A DNA stretch of 64,000 nt, from positions 1-64,000 of the forward strand of contig CANQXP010000008.1 of assembly GCA_947627885.1 (NCBI GenBank), written 5' to 3'. Under the pieces are notes generated by a model. That model searched no databases, was not told the origin of the DNA, and was given only the letters and a program-made list of their open reading frames with translations. The translations under genes were made by a program, and so were the position numbers. The DNA is from an uncultured Rikenella sp. GTDB taxonomy: Bacteria > Bacteroidota > Bacteroidia > Bacteroidales > Rikenellaceae. This document shows, piece after piece, positions 44,739 to 52,787 of this stretch. Positions within the stretch are counted from its first letter, which is position 1; each line of letters opens with the position of its first letter.

Positions 44739-44763
44739 CCATGGGTAATAACAAAACGAACGG

Positions 44764-45777
44764 TTATTTCATAATGCGTTTGCGAATATTCGGAGTCGTG
44801 TAGACCCCCATCGAGCCGTCCGGGTTGCTGAAGACCAGATAGGCCTCCAATTCCGGGTGCCGCTCCAACAGTTTTTTGCTCTTCTCCAGCCCAATCACCA
44901 TGCAGGCCGTCGCATAGCCGTCCGCTATGGCCGACGTCGGGGCGATGATCGTCGCCGACAATAAGTTGTGCACCGCCGGCCGCAGCGTATGCGGGTCGAT
45001 CGTGTGCGTCACCTTGTTGCCGTTTTCGTCGTATGCGAACTTGCGGTAATTGCCCGACGTCACCAGCCCCCTGTCCGTCAGCTTCAGGATCGTTTGCAAA
45101 TCCTCCCCCGGCACCATGTTGCCCTCCACCGGCCGGTCGATCCCCACGCGCCACTCCCGGCCCTCCGGATTACGCCCCCGGCACAGGATCTCGCCGCCGA
45201 TCTCGACCATATAGTCCTTGATACCCAACGAATCGAACATTGCCCCCATCAGATCCGACGAATAGCCCTGCGCGATCGCGTTGAAATCCAGCGCCAGCCG
45301 CGGGTCGTCCTTGACCAGGCGGCCATTCTCGATCCGTACCTTCCGGTAGCCCGTGAACACCCGTATCGAGTCGATCTCCCCCTGCGACAGGATATGCGGC
45401 GTGTCGTCCGTCCCGATGCGGTACGCCGCGATCAGTGGACGCAGCGTCACATCGAAAGCCCCGTCCGTATCGTCGCTGATGCCGCGCGAGATTTCGAGGC
45501 ACTCCGTGAACCACTTATCCGGAACCGCTTCCGCGTCGTTTTCGTTGAGCCGCGTCAGCAACGAGCTTGGGTTGTAGACCGACAGCGAATTGTCGAAATC
45601 CTCCAGCAGCTCTTCGATATCGGTGCGCAGGTCGCGGCCCTGGGGGTCGTAATACATGATATGGTACGTGCTGCCCTGCGCGAAGCCGTCCACCGTGGCA
45701 TAAGATTTCGTTTTCGGGACGCAGGAAGTCCCCAGTATCAAAGAGCCGATGAGCGGCAGGCCGATAATCGCTTTCAT
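44764..45777 (-). CDS. apbE: FAD:protein FMN transferase, lipoprotein
   Basis: 337 aa. Lipobox with Cys19 (ILGTSC), no acidic residues after it, so likely periplasmic. ApbE motifs: DGAFDVTLRPL, DFNAIAQGYSSD (usually D-x-GAIAKGY), EIGGEILCRG, SGNYRKF and HTIDPHTLRPA. It attaches FMN to Thr/Ser of target proteins, such as subunits of the sodium-pumping NADH:quinone reductase or Rnf. Third gene of trkA-SGNH-apbE, only 6 bp behind the SGNH gene. Confidence 0.95.
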   Translation of the reverse strand: MKAIIGLPLIGSLILGTSCVPKTKSYATVDGFAQGSTYHIMYYDPQGRDLRTDIEELLEDFDNSLSVYNPSSLLTRLNENDAEAVPDKWFTECLEISRGISDDTDGAFDVTLRPLIAAYRIGTDDTPHILSQGEIDSIRVFTGYRKVRIENGRLVKDDPRLALDFNAIAQGYSSDLMGAMFDSLGIKDYMVEIGGEILCRGRNPEGREWRVGIDRPVEGNMVPGEDLQTILKLTDRGLVTSGNYRKFAYDENGNKVTHTIDPHTLRPAVHNLLSATIIAPTSAIADGYATACMVIGLEKSKKLLERHPELEAYLVFSNPDGSMGVYTTPNIRKRIMK

Positions 45778-45783
45778 ATAGGG

Positions 45784-46872
45784 TTAATGTTTCGGTTTCA
45801 GAATCTTGCCGACCGCTTTGGCATACGCCTTCGCATAGACCTCCATGCCGTAGTCAGACGGATGGATGTAGTCCACCATGCCGTCCGTCGGCATGCCGAT
45901 CTCTTCGCGCGTGAGGTAATAGAGGTTTTTGATCCCCTCCTTTTTCAATCGGGCGTAAGCCCGCCGCTGCGCCCGGTCCACCCGCTCGTCCTCCAGGCGC
46001 CGGGCCGTGTTCGTGTTGCGGTTGGCATAGCCCGGATGTTCCGTCAGCAGGAGCGGCGTTTCGGGCCGCAGCCGCCGGAACTGCCGCACAGCGTTCAGCA
46101 CCAGCGTGTAGACGCTGTCCTCCTCCACATACATGTTCGGCATGCAGTCCACGATGTAGAGCGCCGCCGGGATCGAAGCCACATAGTCGATCACCTCCGG
46201 CTCCAGCCGCCCGTTGCCCGAAAAGCCCAGGTTCACCGTAGGCATTCCCGTCAGCCGGTGGAGGATATTGGTCCAGGCCATCCCCGGCCGCGAAGCGCAG
46301 GCCCCGTGCGTGATCGAAGTGCCGTAAATGACGATCGGTTTCCCTACCCAGTCAGCCCCCACCGCCGGCAGGAAAGCGAAAGAGGCCCCCTCTTTGACCC
46401 CCACCTTGAGCTGTTTCACCGTATTGTAGAGCGGCAGGTAGAGCGTATAGGCTCCGTCGCAGGCAGGCAATCCCCGGTAAGTGTATGTGATCGGCGTGCC
46501 GAACGAATAATCCCCCCAGCACCGCTCGCCCCGTCCGTTGTAGAGATCCACGCCGCTGACGCCCGTTGCCGGCATGTGCGGCATCGCGTGCGCTCCCGTC
46601 ACCTCGTACTGTACCGTGATGTCCGGCGAGTCGGTGGTGAATTGCAGGTATAGCCCCGCGCTGTTCCGCGACAGGTTCCACACCGCGTCGCGCACCTTCT
46701 CCCGCGCCGCTTCCGGCAGCCGGGTATAATCGTTCAGGGCGAAGCCCCGTCCGTGGATATAATCGCCGCCGCCGGGGAGGGCCAGCGGATCGTGCCACAC
46801 GGTGCCCTGCGCCCCGGCGGAAAGGATGCCCGCCGCTAAGGCCGAGAGACAAAAAAAGAGTAAACGTTTCAT
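45784..46872 (-). CDS. secreted SGNH/GDSL hydrolase
   Basis: 362 aa with a signal peptide (MKRLLFFCLSALAAGILSAG). Residues ~25-185 are an N-terminal beta-sandwich (VQYEVTGAHAMPHM and similar) as in two-domain SGNH proteins. The hydrolase domain has the nucleophile Ser in IVIYGTSITHG, Gly in NLGFSGNG, Asn in DCMPNM and the Asp/His pair in DYIHPSDYG. All four blocks are intact. Probably a periplasmic esterase acting on acetylated carbohydrate; the substrate is unknown. It lies between trkA and apbE in one operon. Confidence 0.88.
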   Translation of the reverse strand: MKRLLFFCLSALAAGILSAGAQGTVWHDPLALPGGGDYIHGRGFALNDYTRLPEAAREKVRDAVWNLSRNSAGLYLQFTTDSPDITVQYEVTGAHAMPHMPATGVSGVDLYNGRGERCWGDYSFGTPITYTYRGLPACDGAYTLYLPLYNTVKQLKVGVKEGASFAFLPAVGADWVGKPIVIYGTSITHGACASRPGMAWTNILHRLTGMPTVNLGFSGNGRLEPEVIDYVASIPAALYIVDCMPNMYVEEDSVYTLVLNAVRQFRRLRPETPLLLTEHPGYANRNTNTARRLEDERVDRAQRRAYARLKKEGIKNLYYLTREEIGMPTDGMVDYIHPSDYGMEVYAKAYAKAVGKILKPKH

Positions 46873-46890
46873 AGGGTTCGGGTTAAAAGG

Positions 46891-48231
46891 TTATCCGAAA
46901 AAAGCGCCCACCTTGCCGATCGCGCTCGGCAGGGCGAACACCACCACGCGGTCGTAAGCCTTGATCTCCACGTTCCCGGTGGCGATCATCGCCTTGTCGC
47001 CCCGCACGATCCCCCCCACGATCGCCTCGCGCGGGAAGTTGATATGCTTGATTTTGCCCTTCGTGGCCGGGCTGTTCGGCTTGACGATGAATTCCAGCAC
47101 CTCCGCGTCGCACCCGTTCAGGCACTTGATCGCCTGCACGTCCGTGTTCATCGTGAACCGGAAGATCGAGCTGGCCGTAATCAGTTTTTTGTTGATGATC
47201 GTGTCGATGCCGATGCTCTCCGCCAGGGTGATGTAGTTCATGTTCTCGATCTCCGCGATCACCTTCTTGACCCCCATCCGCTTGGCCAGCATCGCCGCCA
47301 GGATATTGGTCTCGGCACGCCCCGTCAGGGCCACGAAGGCGTCCATCTTGTCCAGCCCCTCTTCGATCATCACCTCGCTCTTGCGGCCGTCCTCCGCGAT
47401 GACCAGCGTCTTGTCCAGCATCTCCGCCAGCTTGTACGCCTTTTCCGGATTGTAGTCCACCAGCTTGATATTGATCTCGTTCTGCAGCTCGCGGGCGATG
47501 CGCCGGCCGATGCGCGACCCGCCGAGGATCATCAGGTTCTTCACGTCGATGTTCGGTTTGCCCGAAAACTCCATCACCTCCTTGACCGAACTGCGGCCCG
47601 AAATGACGTAGACCGTGTCCCCCTCCTCGAACATGTCTTCGCCGCGCGGGATGATCGTCTGGCCGCCCCGCGAAATGGCCACCGTGCGGTACTCCAGGTT
47701 CTCGCGGTCGCGCGTGATCTCGATCAGGGTGCGGCCGATCAGCGGCGACGAAGCGTCGAGGCGGAACACCACCAGCGACAGTTTTCCGCCCGAGAAATCC
47801 ACGTATTCTGACGTCGAGGAGTGCCCCAGCAGGGTGATGACCTCCTGCGCGGCCACCTTCTCCGGGTAGAACAGGTAGTCGATCCCCATGTTGATGAAGA
47901 CCTCCTTGTTGTTCGGCTTCAGGTACTCGTCGTTGTCGATGCGGGCGATCGCCTTTTTGGCCCCCAGTTGCTTGGCCAGCGTCGCCGAGAGGATATTGGT
48001 GTTCTCCTCCGGCCCCACCGCCATAAAGAGGTCGCACCGCTGCACCTCGCCCTTAGTCAAGCTGTCGAACGACGTGACGTCGCCCTCGATGGTCAGCACG
48101 TCCGAGATGGCCGTCAGCTCGTCGAGCCGCTTTTCGTCGTCGTCGATGATGGTGATGTCGTGGTATTCGTTGCTGAGCATCTTGACGAGGTGGCTGCCCA
48201 CCTCGCCGGCCCCGGCTATGAGTATCTTCAT
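46891..48231 (-). CDS. trkA: Trk potassium transporter peripheral subunit TrkA
   Basis: 446 aa: two RCK-N/RCK-C units. The first Rossmann fold starts MKILIAGAGEVGSHLVKML with the acidic NAD end DDDEKRLDEL; the second starts IDVKNLMILGGSRIGRRIA. The C-terminal TrkA-C domains contain KPNSPATKGKIKHINFPREA. It gates the potassium channel subunit TrkH/TrkG from the cytoplasm in response to NAD(H) and ATP. No trkH is visible on this side. First gene of a three-gene operon. Confidence 0.95.
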   Translation of the reverse strand: MKILIAGAGEVGSHLVKMLSNEYHDITIIDDDEKRLDELTAISDVLTIEGDVTSFDSLTKGEVQRCDLFMAVGPEENTNILSATLAKQLGAKKAIARIDNDEYLKPNNKEVFINMGIDYLFYPEKVAAQEVITLLGHSSTSEYVDFSGGKLSLVVFRLDASSPLIGRTLIEITRDRENLEYRTVAISRGGQTIIPRGEDMFEEGDTVYVISGRSSVKEVMEFSGKPNIDVKNLMILGGSRIGRRIARELQNEINIKLVDYNPEKAYKLAEMLDKTLVIAEDGRKSEVMIEEGLDKMDAFVALTGRAETNILAAMLAKRMGVKKVIAEIENMNYITLAESIGIDTIINKKLITASSIFRFTMNTDVQAIKCLNGCDAEVLEFIVKPNSPATKGKIKHINFPREAIVGGIVRGDKAMIATGNVEIKAYDRVVVFALPSAIGKVGAFFG

Positions 48232-48253
48232 GGTCTGATCGGGTAACAGGTCA

Positions 48254-48261
48254 CAAATTTA
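48254..48261 (-). promoter_or_regulatory. trkA operon promoter, -7 box
   Basis: The minus strand reads TAAATTTG, 22 nt upstream of the trkA start and 14 bp from the divergent box at 48276. Confidence 0.65.
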
Positions 48262-48275
48262 AAGAAAAATTGCAC

Positions 48276-48283
48276 TATTTTTG
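48276..48283 (+). promoter_or_regulatory. promoter box of the small membrane protein gene
   Basis: TATTTTTG, 38 nt before the ATG at 48322. Because it is so close to the trkA box, the two promoters probably compete or share a regulator. Confidence 0.6.
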
Positions 48284-48321
48284 CTCTTTGTCAGGCCGGT
48301 GGGCTTTTAAAATGCAAGATT

Positions 48322-48585
48322 ATGTCAACAACGCTTATAACCGTACTGATCGCTGTGGTAGCGGTGGCCCTGTTCGTACTCGGATTGTCCATCACCCTGA
48401 TCCGCAAGGGTCGCAACCTGGAGAGCGACGTGGGGAGCAACCGCGAAATGAGGCGGCGCGGCATCGAGTGCGCTTCGGCCCAGATCCGGCGCGAAGAGGC
48501 TGAAAGACTGGGCGGTAAATCGCGTTTCCCGGCCGATTGCGACGGCACCTGCGGCAGCTGCTCCACGCAGGACGATTGCCGCTAA
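48322..48585 (+). CDS. small single-span membrane protein with a Cys-rich tail
   Basis: 87 aa. One N-terminal transmembrane helix (~5-27, LITVLIAVVAVALFVLGLSI), a basic and acidic cytoplasmic stretch (EMRRRGIECASAQIRREEAE), and a C-terminal C-x3-C-x2-C-x5-C cluster (DCDGTCGSCSTQDDC) that could bind metal or form disulfides. I do not recognise a named family, although the shape recalls other small Cys-tailed membrane proteins of Bacteroidetes. Divergent from trkA. Confidence 0.75.
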   Translation: MSTTLITVLIAVVAVALFVLGLSITLIRKGRNLESDVGSNREMRRRGIECASAQIRREEAERLGGKSRFPADCDGTCGSCSTQDDCR

Positions 48586-48596
48586 TGCTGACAAAG

Positions 48597-48612
48597 AGAC
48601 CACTCGTGGTCT
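48597..48612 (+). terminator. weak hairpin after the small membrane protein gene
   Basis: AGACCAC pairs with GTGGTCT with almost no loop, followed by GATTTTCC, 11 nt past the stop. Confidence 0.4.
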
Positions 48613-48690
48613 GATTTTCCGGTACGTTGGTCTGCAATTAATATACTGGGAATGAATGGGTTATTTGCCCTCTATTTTTGGATGGAAAAG

Positions 48691-48720
48691 TTGGAGGTAA
48701 AGAAAAATGGTGTACCTTTG
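48691..48720 (+). promoter_or_regulatory. promoter of the DUF4493/PCMD operon
   Basis: TTG (48691-48693), 19-nt spacer, TACCTTTG (48713-48720), ~55 nt before the first start codon. A full two-box match. Confidence 0.78.
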
Positions 48721-48775
48721 CCCAAAATTAGTATCTGTCGGAAAAGACAGGTTTTGTTCCGCCAAAACTCTATAA

Positions 48776-51238
48776 ATGAGTAAACAGAGACTCAGACTCC
48801 GGATCGCCGTGATGGCGGTTTGGGCCGCCGTGACGGCGGTAGGCTGTGCTAAGCGTGACGATGCGCCTTTCGGACTGACGGGCGATGCCGAGGTGCACCT
48901 TACCGTTGGACTGGACGAGACCGAGAACGAGCAGACGATCTCCAAGGCGGGGCAGCCGACGCTTGATCCGTATCGGGATCTCGCGGTCTATGTGATCAAT
49001 ACACACGAAGATACCCTTGCGCGTTGGACTTGCTTCGATGACGTGCCTGCGACCCTTAAATTCACGCCGGGGGCCTATAAAGTGGTCGCCGAGTACAAGC
49101 CTGAAGGGGTTGCCATTCCCGTTTTCGATACCTATACCTACCGGGCGGAGGAGAAATTCGTCATCAAAGCCAAGGACAAATTGCATGTCGACCTGGTGGC
49201 GCGGCTGGCTACGGCAAAAATCTCCGTCGAGTTCGATCCCACTTTTGATTTCTTTTATCAGAGCTATTCCGTCGATGTCCGTACCGTGGGCGTCGATTCG
49301 CTGCGTTTCGCCAAAGGCGAGGCCCGCTGCGGCTTTTTCGAGCCGGGAAGCGTGCGCATGCGGTTCAACCTCGTGACGCCGGAGGGCCAGAAGCTGGCCT
49401 TCTCCCCGACCCCGTTGGCCAAAGCCAATGCTGCCGACTATTACAAGCTCAAACTCAAAGTCTCTTCCGATGTGGGGAGTACCCAGGTCATTATTATCGG
49501 TACCGACGACGAACTCAATCCGGAAAAGGATATTACCATCGAAGTCCCGCAATATTTCCTGCCGAAAGACAAACCAACAATAACAATCGTGCCAAGAAAC
49601 TTCGAGAGTGGCGTGAGTCAAATTGTTTTCGAAGGCGAGGTGCCGGAATGGAACCTGTCGGCGAAAGTGCCGGGCGGCGTTTCGTCGTTCATCATCCGGC
49701 TGAACGACGGGGCGAGCGGCGTGCTGGCGTCGAAGCTCGACGGGCAGACGGTGATCGACCTGGCCGGACTGCCGGAGAACGATCCGCTGCGGGCCAAGCT
49801 GCGGGCTGCCGGTTTCGTGTGGAGCGAGGGGCTGAACTCGCCGGATGACGCGTCGATCTCCACGAACGTATGGATCGATTTCTCCGATGCCATGAGGGCG
49901 CAGGAGGATGGTTCTGCGGCGCAGTACGATTTCAATATCGAAGTGACGGACAACTACGGTCAGAATCCGGAGGCCGATTATCCGTGCGTGGTCAAGGCCG
50001 AGATCAAGATGCCGCAGGTCGTTATGGACGATATTTCCGCTGCGGACATTTGGTCCACGCGGGCATTCTTTACCGTCCGTGCCAACTACGATTTTATCAA
50101 TAGCACGCACCCCGTGCTGCAATACAGGAAAACTTCGGCGCAGGGTTGGAGCGATGCTGTCGAGGGAGAGGGCGGCGATGTCGTCTTTACTCCGACGAAC
50201 GGCGGTGCGCCTGACGGGGAGGGATTTTATGCCGTGCAGTACGCATTGCGCGGATTGCAGGCGGGTACGGAATATGAATTCCGGGTGTCGGTCAACGGAC
50301 GGGAGATCGTGCCGGCCGGCAGCGCCGCTACCTGGACTACCGAGCAGGCTTTGGCCCTACCGGGGGTGGAGGACGGCGGATTCGCAGCCGGATGGAACGA
50401 GGCGGCTTCGACCACGGCATTGGGTGTTGCCGTACAGGCTCCGCCGACGGGATGGGCGACGCGGAACCCGCTGACCACTTCGCAGCGGACTTTAAGCATG
50501 AACTCCGATTCCGGATCGGGAACCGAACCGGTTTCCGAAGTATCGGCCAACAACGGGACCATCTTGGTTAACAATCCGGGTAATGTTTACCGGAAAGCGG
50601 TGCAGCTCCGGACCACCGGTTGGGGGCAGGGCAGTTACGCCAAGTCTGGGGGAGACAACGAAGGAAACTTCTTTTCCGGCGGCGGTTCGCCGGCATTGGG
50701 GGCGAGGGTGCGCAATACCAGTGCGGCGGTGCTCTACCTGGGGAGTTATTCCGCTTCACCGTTGGGGAACGCTTCTGAAGTGTGGGAATATTATGCCAAA
50801 GGCTGGTCGTCCAAGACGAAAGTAACCTATCCATACGAAACGTTCCAGGCAGAAACCATTACGGAAAGCGGGGCGGCATTCGCCTCACGGCCGGCGACGC
50901 TGAATTTCCAGTACGCTTTTACCCCGTCGGTGGACGGTTCGCCCAAGGAGTTCCTGATCCGGGTCGAAGTATATGCAGAGGACGGGAGCCGGATCGGCGG
51001 AGCGTCCTGGAACGACGGAACCGAGGTCCCGAATATGACCAAACATACGCTGAAGATCGATTATACGGACATGACCAAGCGAGCTGCGGTGCTCAAGGTG
51101 TTCTTCAGCTCGGACTTACGCTGGCAAAATGTCGGAAAGCCCAACGGCGGCCCGGACTATACGAAAAAGACAGACGGCTTGCACATCGGGAATGTGCTGC
51201 TGATCGACAATGTCGAACTCGGGTACGATTTCGACTGA
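48776..51238 (+). CDS. DUF4493 lipoprotein with a C-terminal jelly-roll-like domain
   Basis: 820 aa. Lipobox Cys24 (VTAVGC) followed by AKRDD, whose basic-then-acidic residues could act as a surface-export signal. The N-terminal ~250 residues are DUF4493-like (YRDLAVYVINTHEDTL, then FTPGAYKVVAEYKPEG, then LVARLATAKISVEFDP). A fibronectin-like segment (~430-520, GLQAGTEYEFRVSVNGREIV) and a C-terminal beta-sandwich (~540-820) follow, ending GNVLLIDNVELGYDFD in the manner of PCMD proteins. It is the largest of five genes in the operon. Probably surface-exposed; partner or ligand unknown. Confidence 0.82.
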   Translation: MSKQRLRLRIAVMAVWAAVTAVGCAKRDDAPFGLTGDAEVHLTVGLDETENEQTISKAGQPTLDPYRDLAVYVINTHEDTLARWTCFDDVPATLKFTPGAYKVVAEYKPEGVAIPVFDTYTYRAEEKFVIKAKDKLHVDLVARLATAKISVEFDPTFDFFYQSYSVDVRTVGVDSLRFAKGEARCGFFEPGSVRMRFNLVTPEGQKLAFSPTPLAKANAADYYKLKLKVSSDVGSTQVIIIGTDDELNPEKDITIEVPQYFLPKDKPTITIVPRNFESGVSQIVFEGEVPEWNLSAKVPGGVSSFIIRLNDGASGVLASKLDGQTVIDLAGLPENDPLRAKLRAAGFVWSEGLNSPDDASISTNVWIDFSDAMRAQEDGSAAQYDFNIEVTDNYGQNPEADYPCVVKAEIKMPQVVMDDISAADIWSTRAFFTVRANYDFINSTHPVLQYRKTSAQGWSDAVEGEGGDVVFTPTNGGAPDGEGFYAVQYALRGLQAGTEYEFRVSVNGREIVPAGSAATWTTEQALALPGVEDGGFAAGWNEAASTTALGVAVQAPPTGWATRNPLTTSQRTLSMNSDSGSGTEPVSEVSANNGTILVNNPGNVYRKAVQLRTTGWGQGSYAKSGGDNEGNFFSGGGSPALGARVRNTSAAVLYLGSYSASPLGNASEVWEYYAKGWSSKTKVTYPYETFQAETITESGAAFASRPATLNFQYAFTPSVDGSPKEFLIRVEVYAEDGSRIGGASWNDGTEVPNMTKHTLKIDYTDMTKRAAVLKVFFSSDLRWQNVGKPNGGPDYTKKTDGLHIGNVLLIDNVELGYDFD

Positions 51239-51282
51239 TCGCGCGGCGGTTCGCGCATCCATGATAACGGAAATAAAACAGT

Positions 51283-52734
51283 ATGGAAATGAAAGCATAC
51301 GGAACATATAGCAAATTACGGACGGCTGCACTGGCCGCAGCGCTCGTTCTCGGAACGGGGGCTGTTTTCACCTCCTGCGTCGATGCGAAAGACCCCTATT
51401 CGCCGAACAACCCCGACCTGGGGCGTATGGGGAAGATGAGCGTCGGCACGCTCGACCGTCAGGGCGACTTCATCGTCGTGGAGCCGGACGGATCCACCAA
51501 AGCCGACGGCGCCGCGGTGCCCGATGTCGAAACGTTCCGCCTCGCCATTCTGGACTACAAGACGGGAAGCGTCGTGCACAATAACCTCACGGGGGAGGAT
51601 TATAAATGGGAGACCTTTGCCGAGGTCAACGGACAGTTGGTGACCATCCCTTCCGGTAAATACAAGCTCGAAGCGGCGAGCCTGCCGACCGAGCCGCTGG
51701 CGGATTGGGAAGCGCCGTATTACTACGGGGTGAAGGATTTTACCGTGCGTATCTCCGAGTTGACCAATGTCGATCTGGTGTGCAAACTGGCCAATGTCAA
51801 GGTGACGGTGGATTACGACCAGGATTTCCTCGACAAGGTGGAGAATCCGTCGGTGCAGGTCTATTTCGACTATACCGACCCTGCGACGGCGAAGAAAGTG
51901 ACCGCCGACCTGAACTATGCCGTCGGCGAGACCCGTGCCGGCTATTTCAAAGTGCCGGACGACGGCAAGCTCTATGTCAAGGTGACCGGTACACGCATCG
52001 AGGACGGTAAGCCCTTGGGCGACGGCGAAGGGCAGACCAAAATTATCTCGAACGTGGCGGCCATGCAGTGGCACAAAGTCAAGGTCGGCTACCAGCAGAC
52101 CGGATCGCTGTCCTCGTCCGTAACGGTGGATTACAGCACCATCGACTCGGAGCACATGGTCGAAATACCGGACGGTGACGGGATCATCGACGGCGGCCCG
52201 AACAACGACAACTGGGACAACGAGGGCGGCGACGAGCCGGGCGGCGATGAATTCGGCATTGTCGGGGCGAATTACAACGGCAACACATTCGATATAAGCC
52301 AGCAGTTGACGGTGTCGGTGGCGGACAATAACAAGATCGACGTGCGTTTCGATGCCCCGAAAGGGATCGACCAGTTGTACGTGACCATAGAATCGGACGC
52401 GTTGGCCTCCCTTTTGCCGGGTCTCGGCCTTGCGAACAAAGTGCCGTTCGATATCGCCAATCCGCCGGCTGTTACGGAGAAACCCGACGATGTGGACGAA
52501 AGCATGTGGTGGGTGAATATGTTCGCCAGCGAAGAGATCGGGATACTCGATCCCGATGTGCCGATCAAAGGCAAGAAAAGCCATACGTTCTCGGTCGGCG
52601 GCCTGATGGAGCTGTTGGGTGGTGTGGCCGATCCGGCGGCCAACGGGCCGGCCGTACATAAGTTCGGCCTGAAGATGGTCGATGCGTCGGGGGCCGTGAA
52701 AGAGGCTACCCTGAGTATTTACCTGACCGAATAG
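51283..52734 (+). CDS. DUF4493 lipoprotein
   Basis: 483 aa. Lipobox Cys32 (GAVFTSC) followed by VDAKD. The DUF4493 region has SVGTLDRQGDFIVVEPDGST, then ETFRLAILDYKTG, then PSGKYKLEAASLPTE and LVCKLANVKVTVDYD. An acidic Gly/Asp/Asn linker (~297-325) leads to a second beta domain that ends KEATLSIYLTE. It lacks the PCMD domain of its neighbours. It sits 44 bp behind the first gene and 53 bp ahead of the next, in the same transcription unit. The start could also be the ATG two codons later. Confidence 0.82.
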   Translation: MEMKAYGTYSKLRTAALAAALVLGTGAVFTSCVDAKDPYSPNNPDLGRMGKMSVGTLDRQGDFIVVEPDGSTKADGAAVPDVETFRLAILDYKTGSVVHNNLTGEDYKWETFAEVNGQLVTIPSGKYKLEAASLPTEPLADWEAPYYYGVKDFTVRISELTNVDLVCKLANVKVTVDYDQDFLDKVENPSVQVYFDYTDPATAKKVTADLNYAVGETRAGYFKVPDDGKLYVKVTGTRIEDGKPLGDGEGQTKIISNVAAMQWHKVKVGYQQTGSLSSSVTVDYSTIDSEHMVEIPDGDGIIDGGPNNDNWDNEGGDEPGGDEFGIVGANYNGNTFDISQQLTVSVADNNKIDVRFDAPKGIDQLYVTIESDALASLLPGLGLANKVPFDIANPPAVTEKPDDVDESMWWVNMFASEEIGILDPDVPIKGKKSHTFSVGGLMELLGGVADPAANGPAVHKFGLKMVDASGAVKEATLSIYLTE

Positions 52735-52787
52735 GCTGGGCGGAGACCCACGGTGTGGAAGCATATTATGAATGGAAAAATGCTGGT

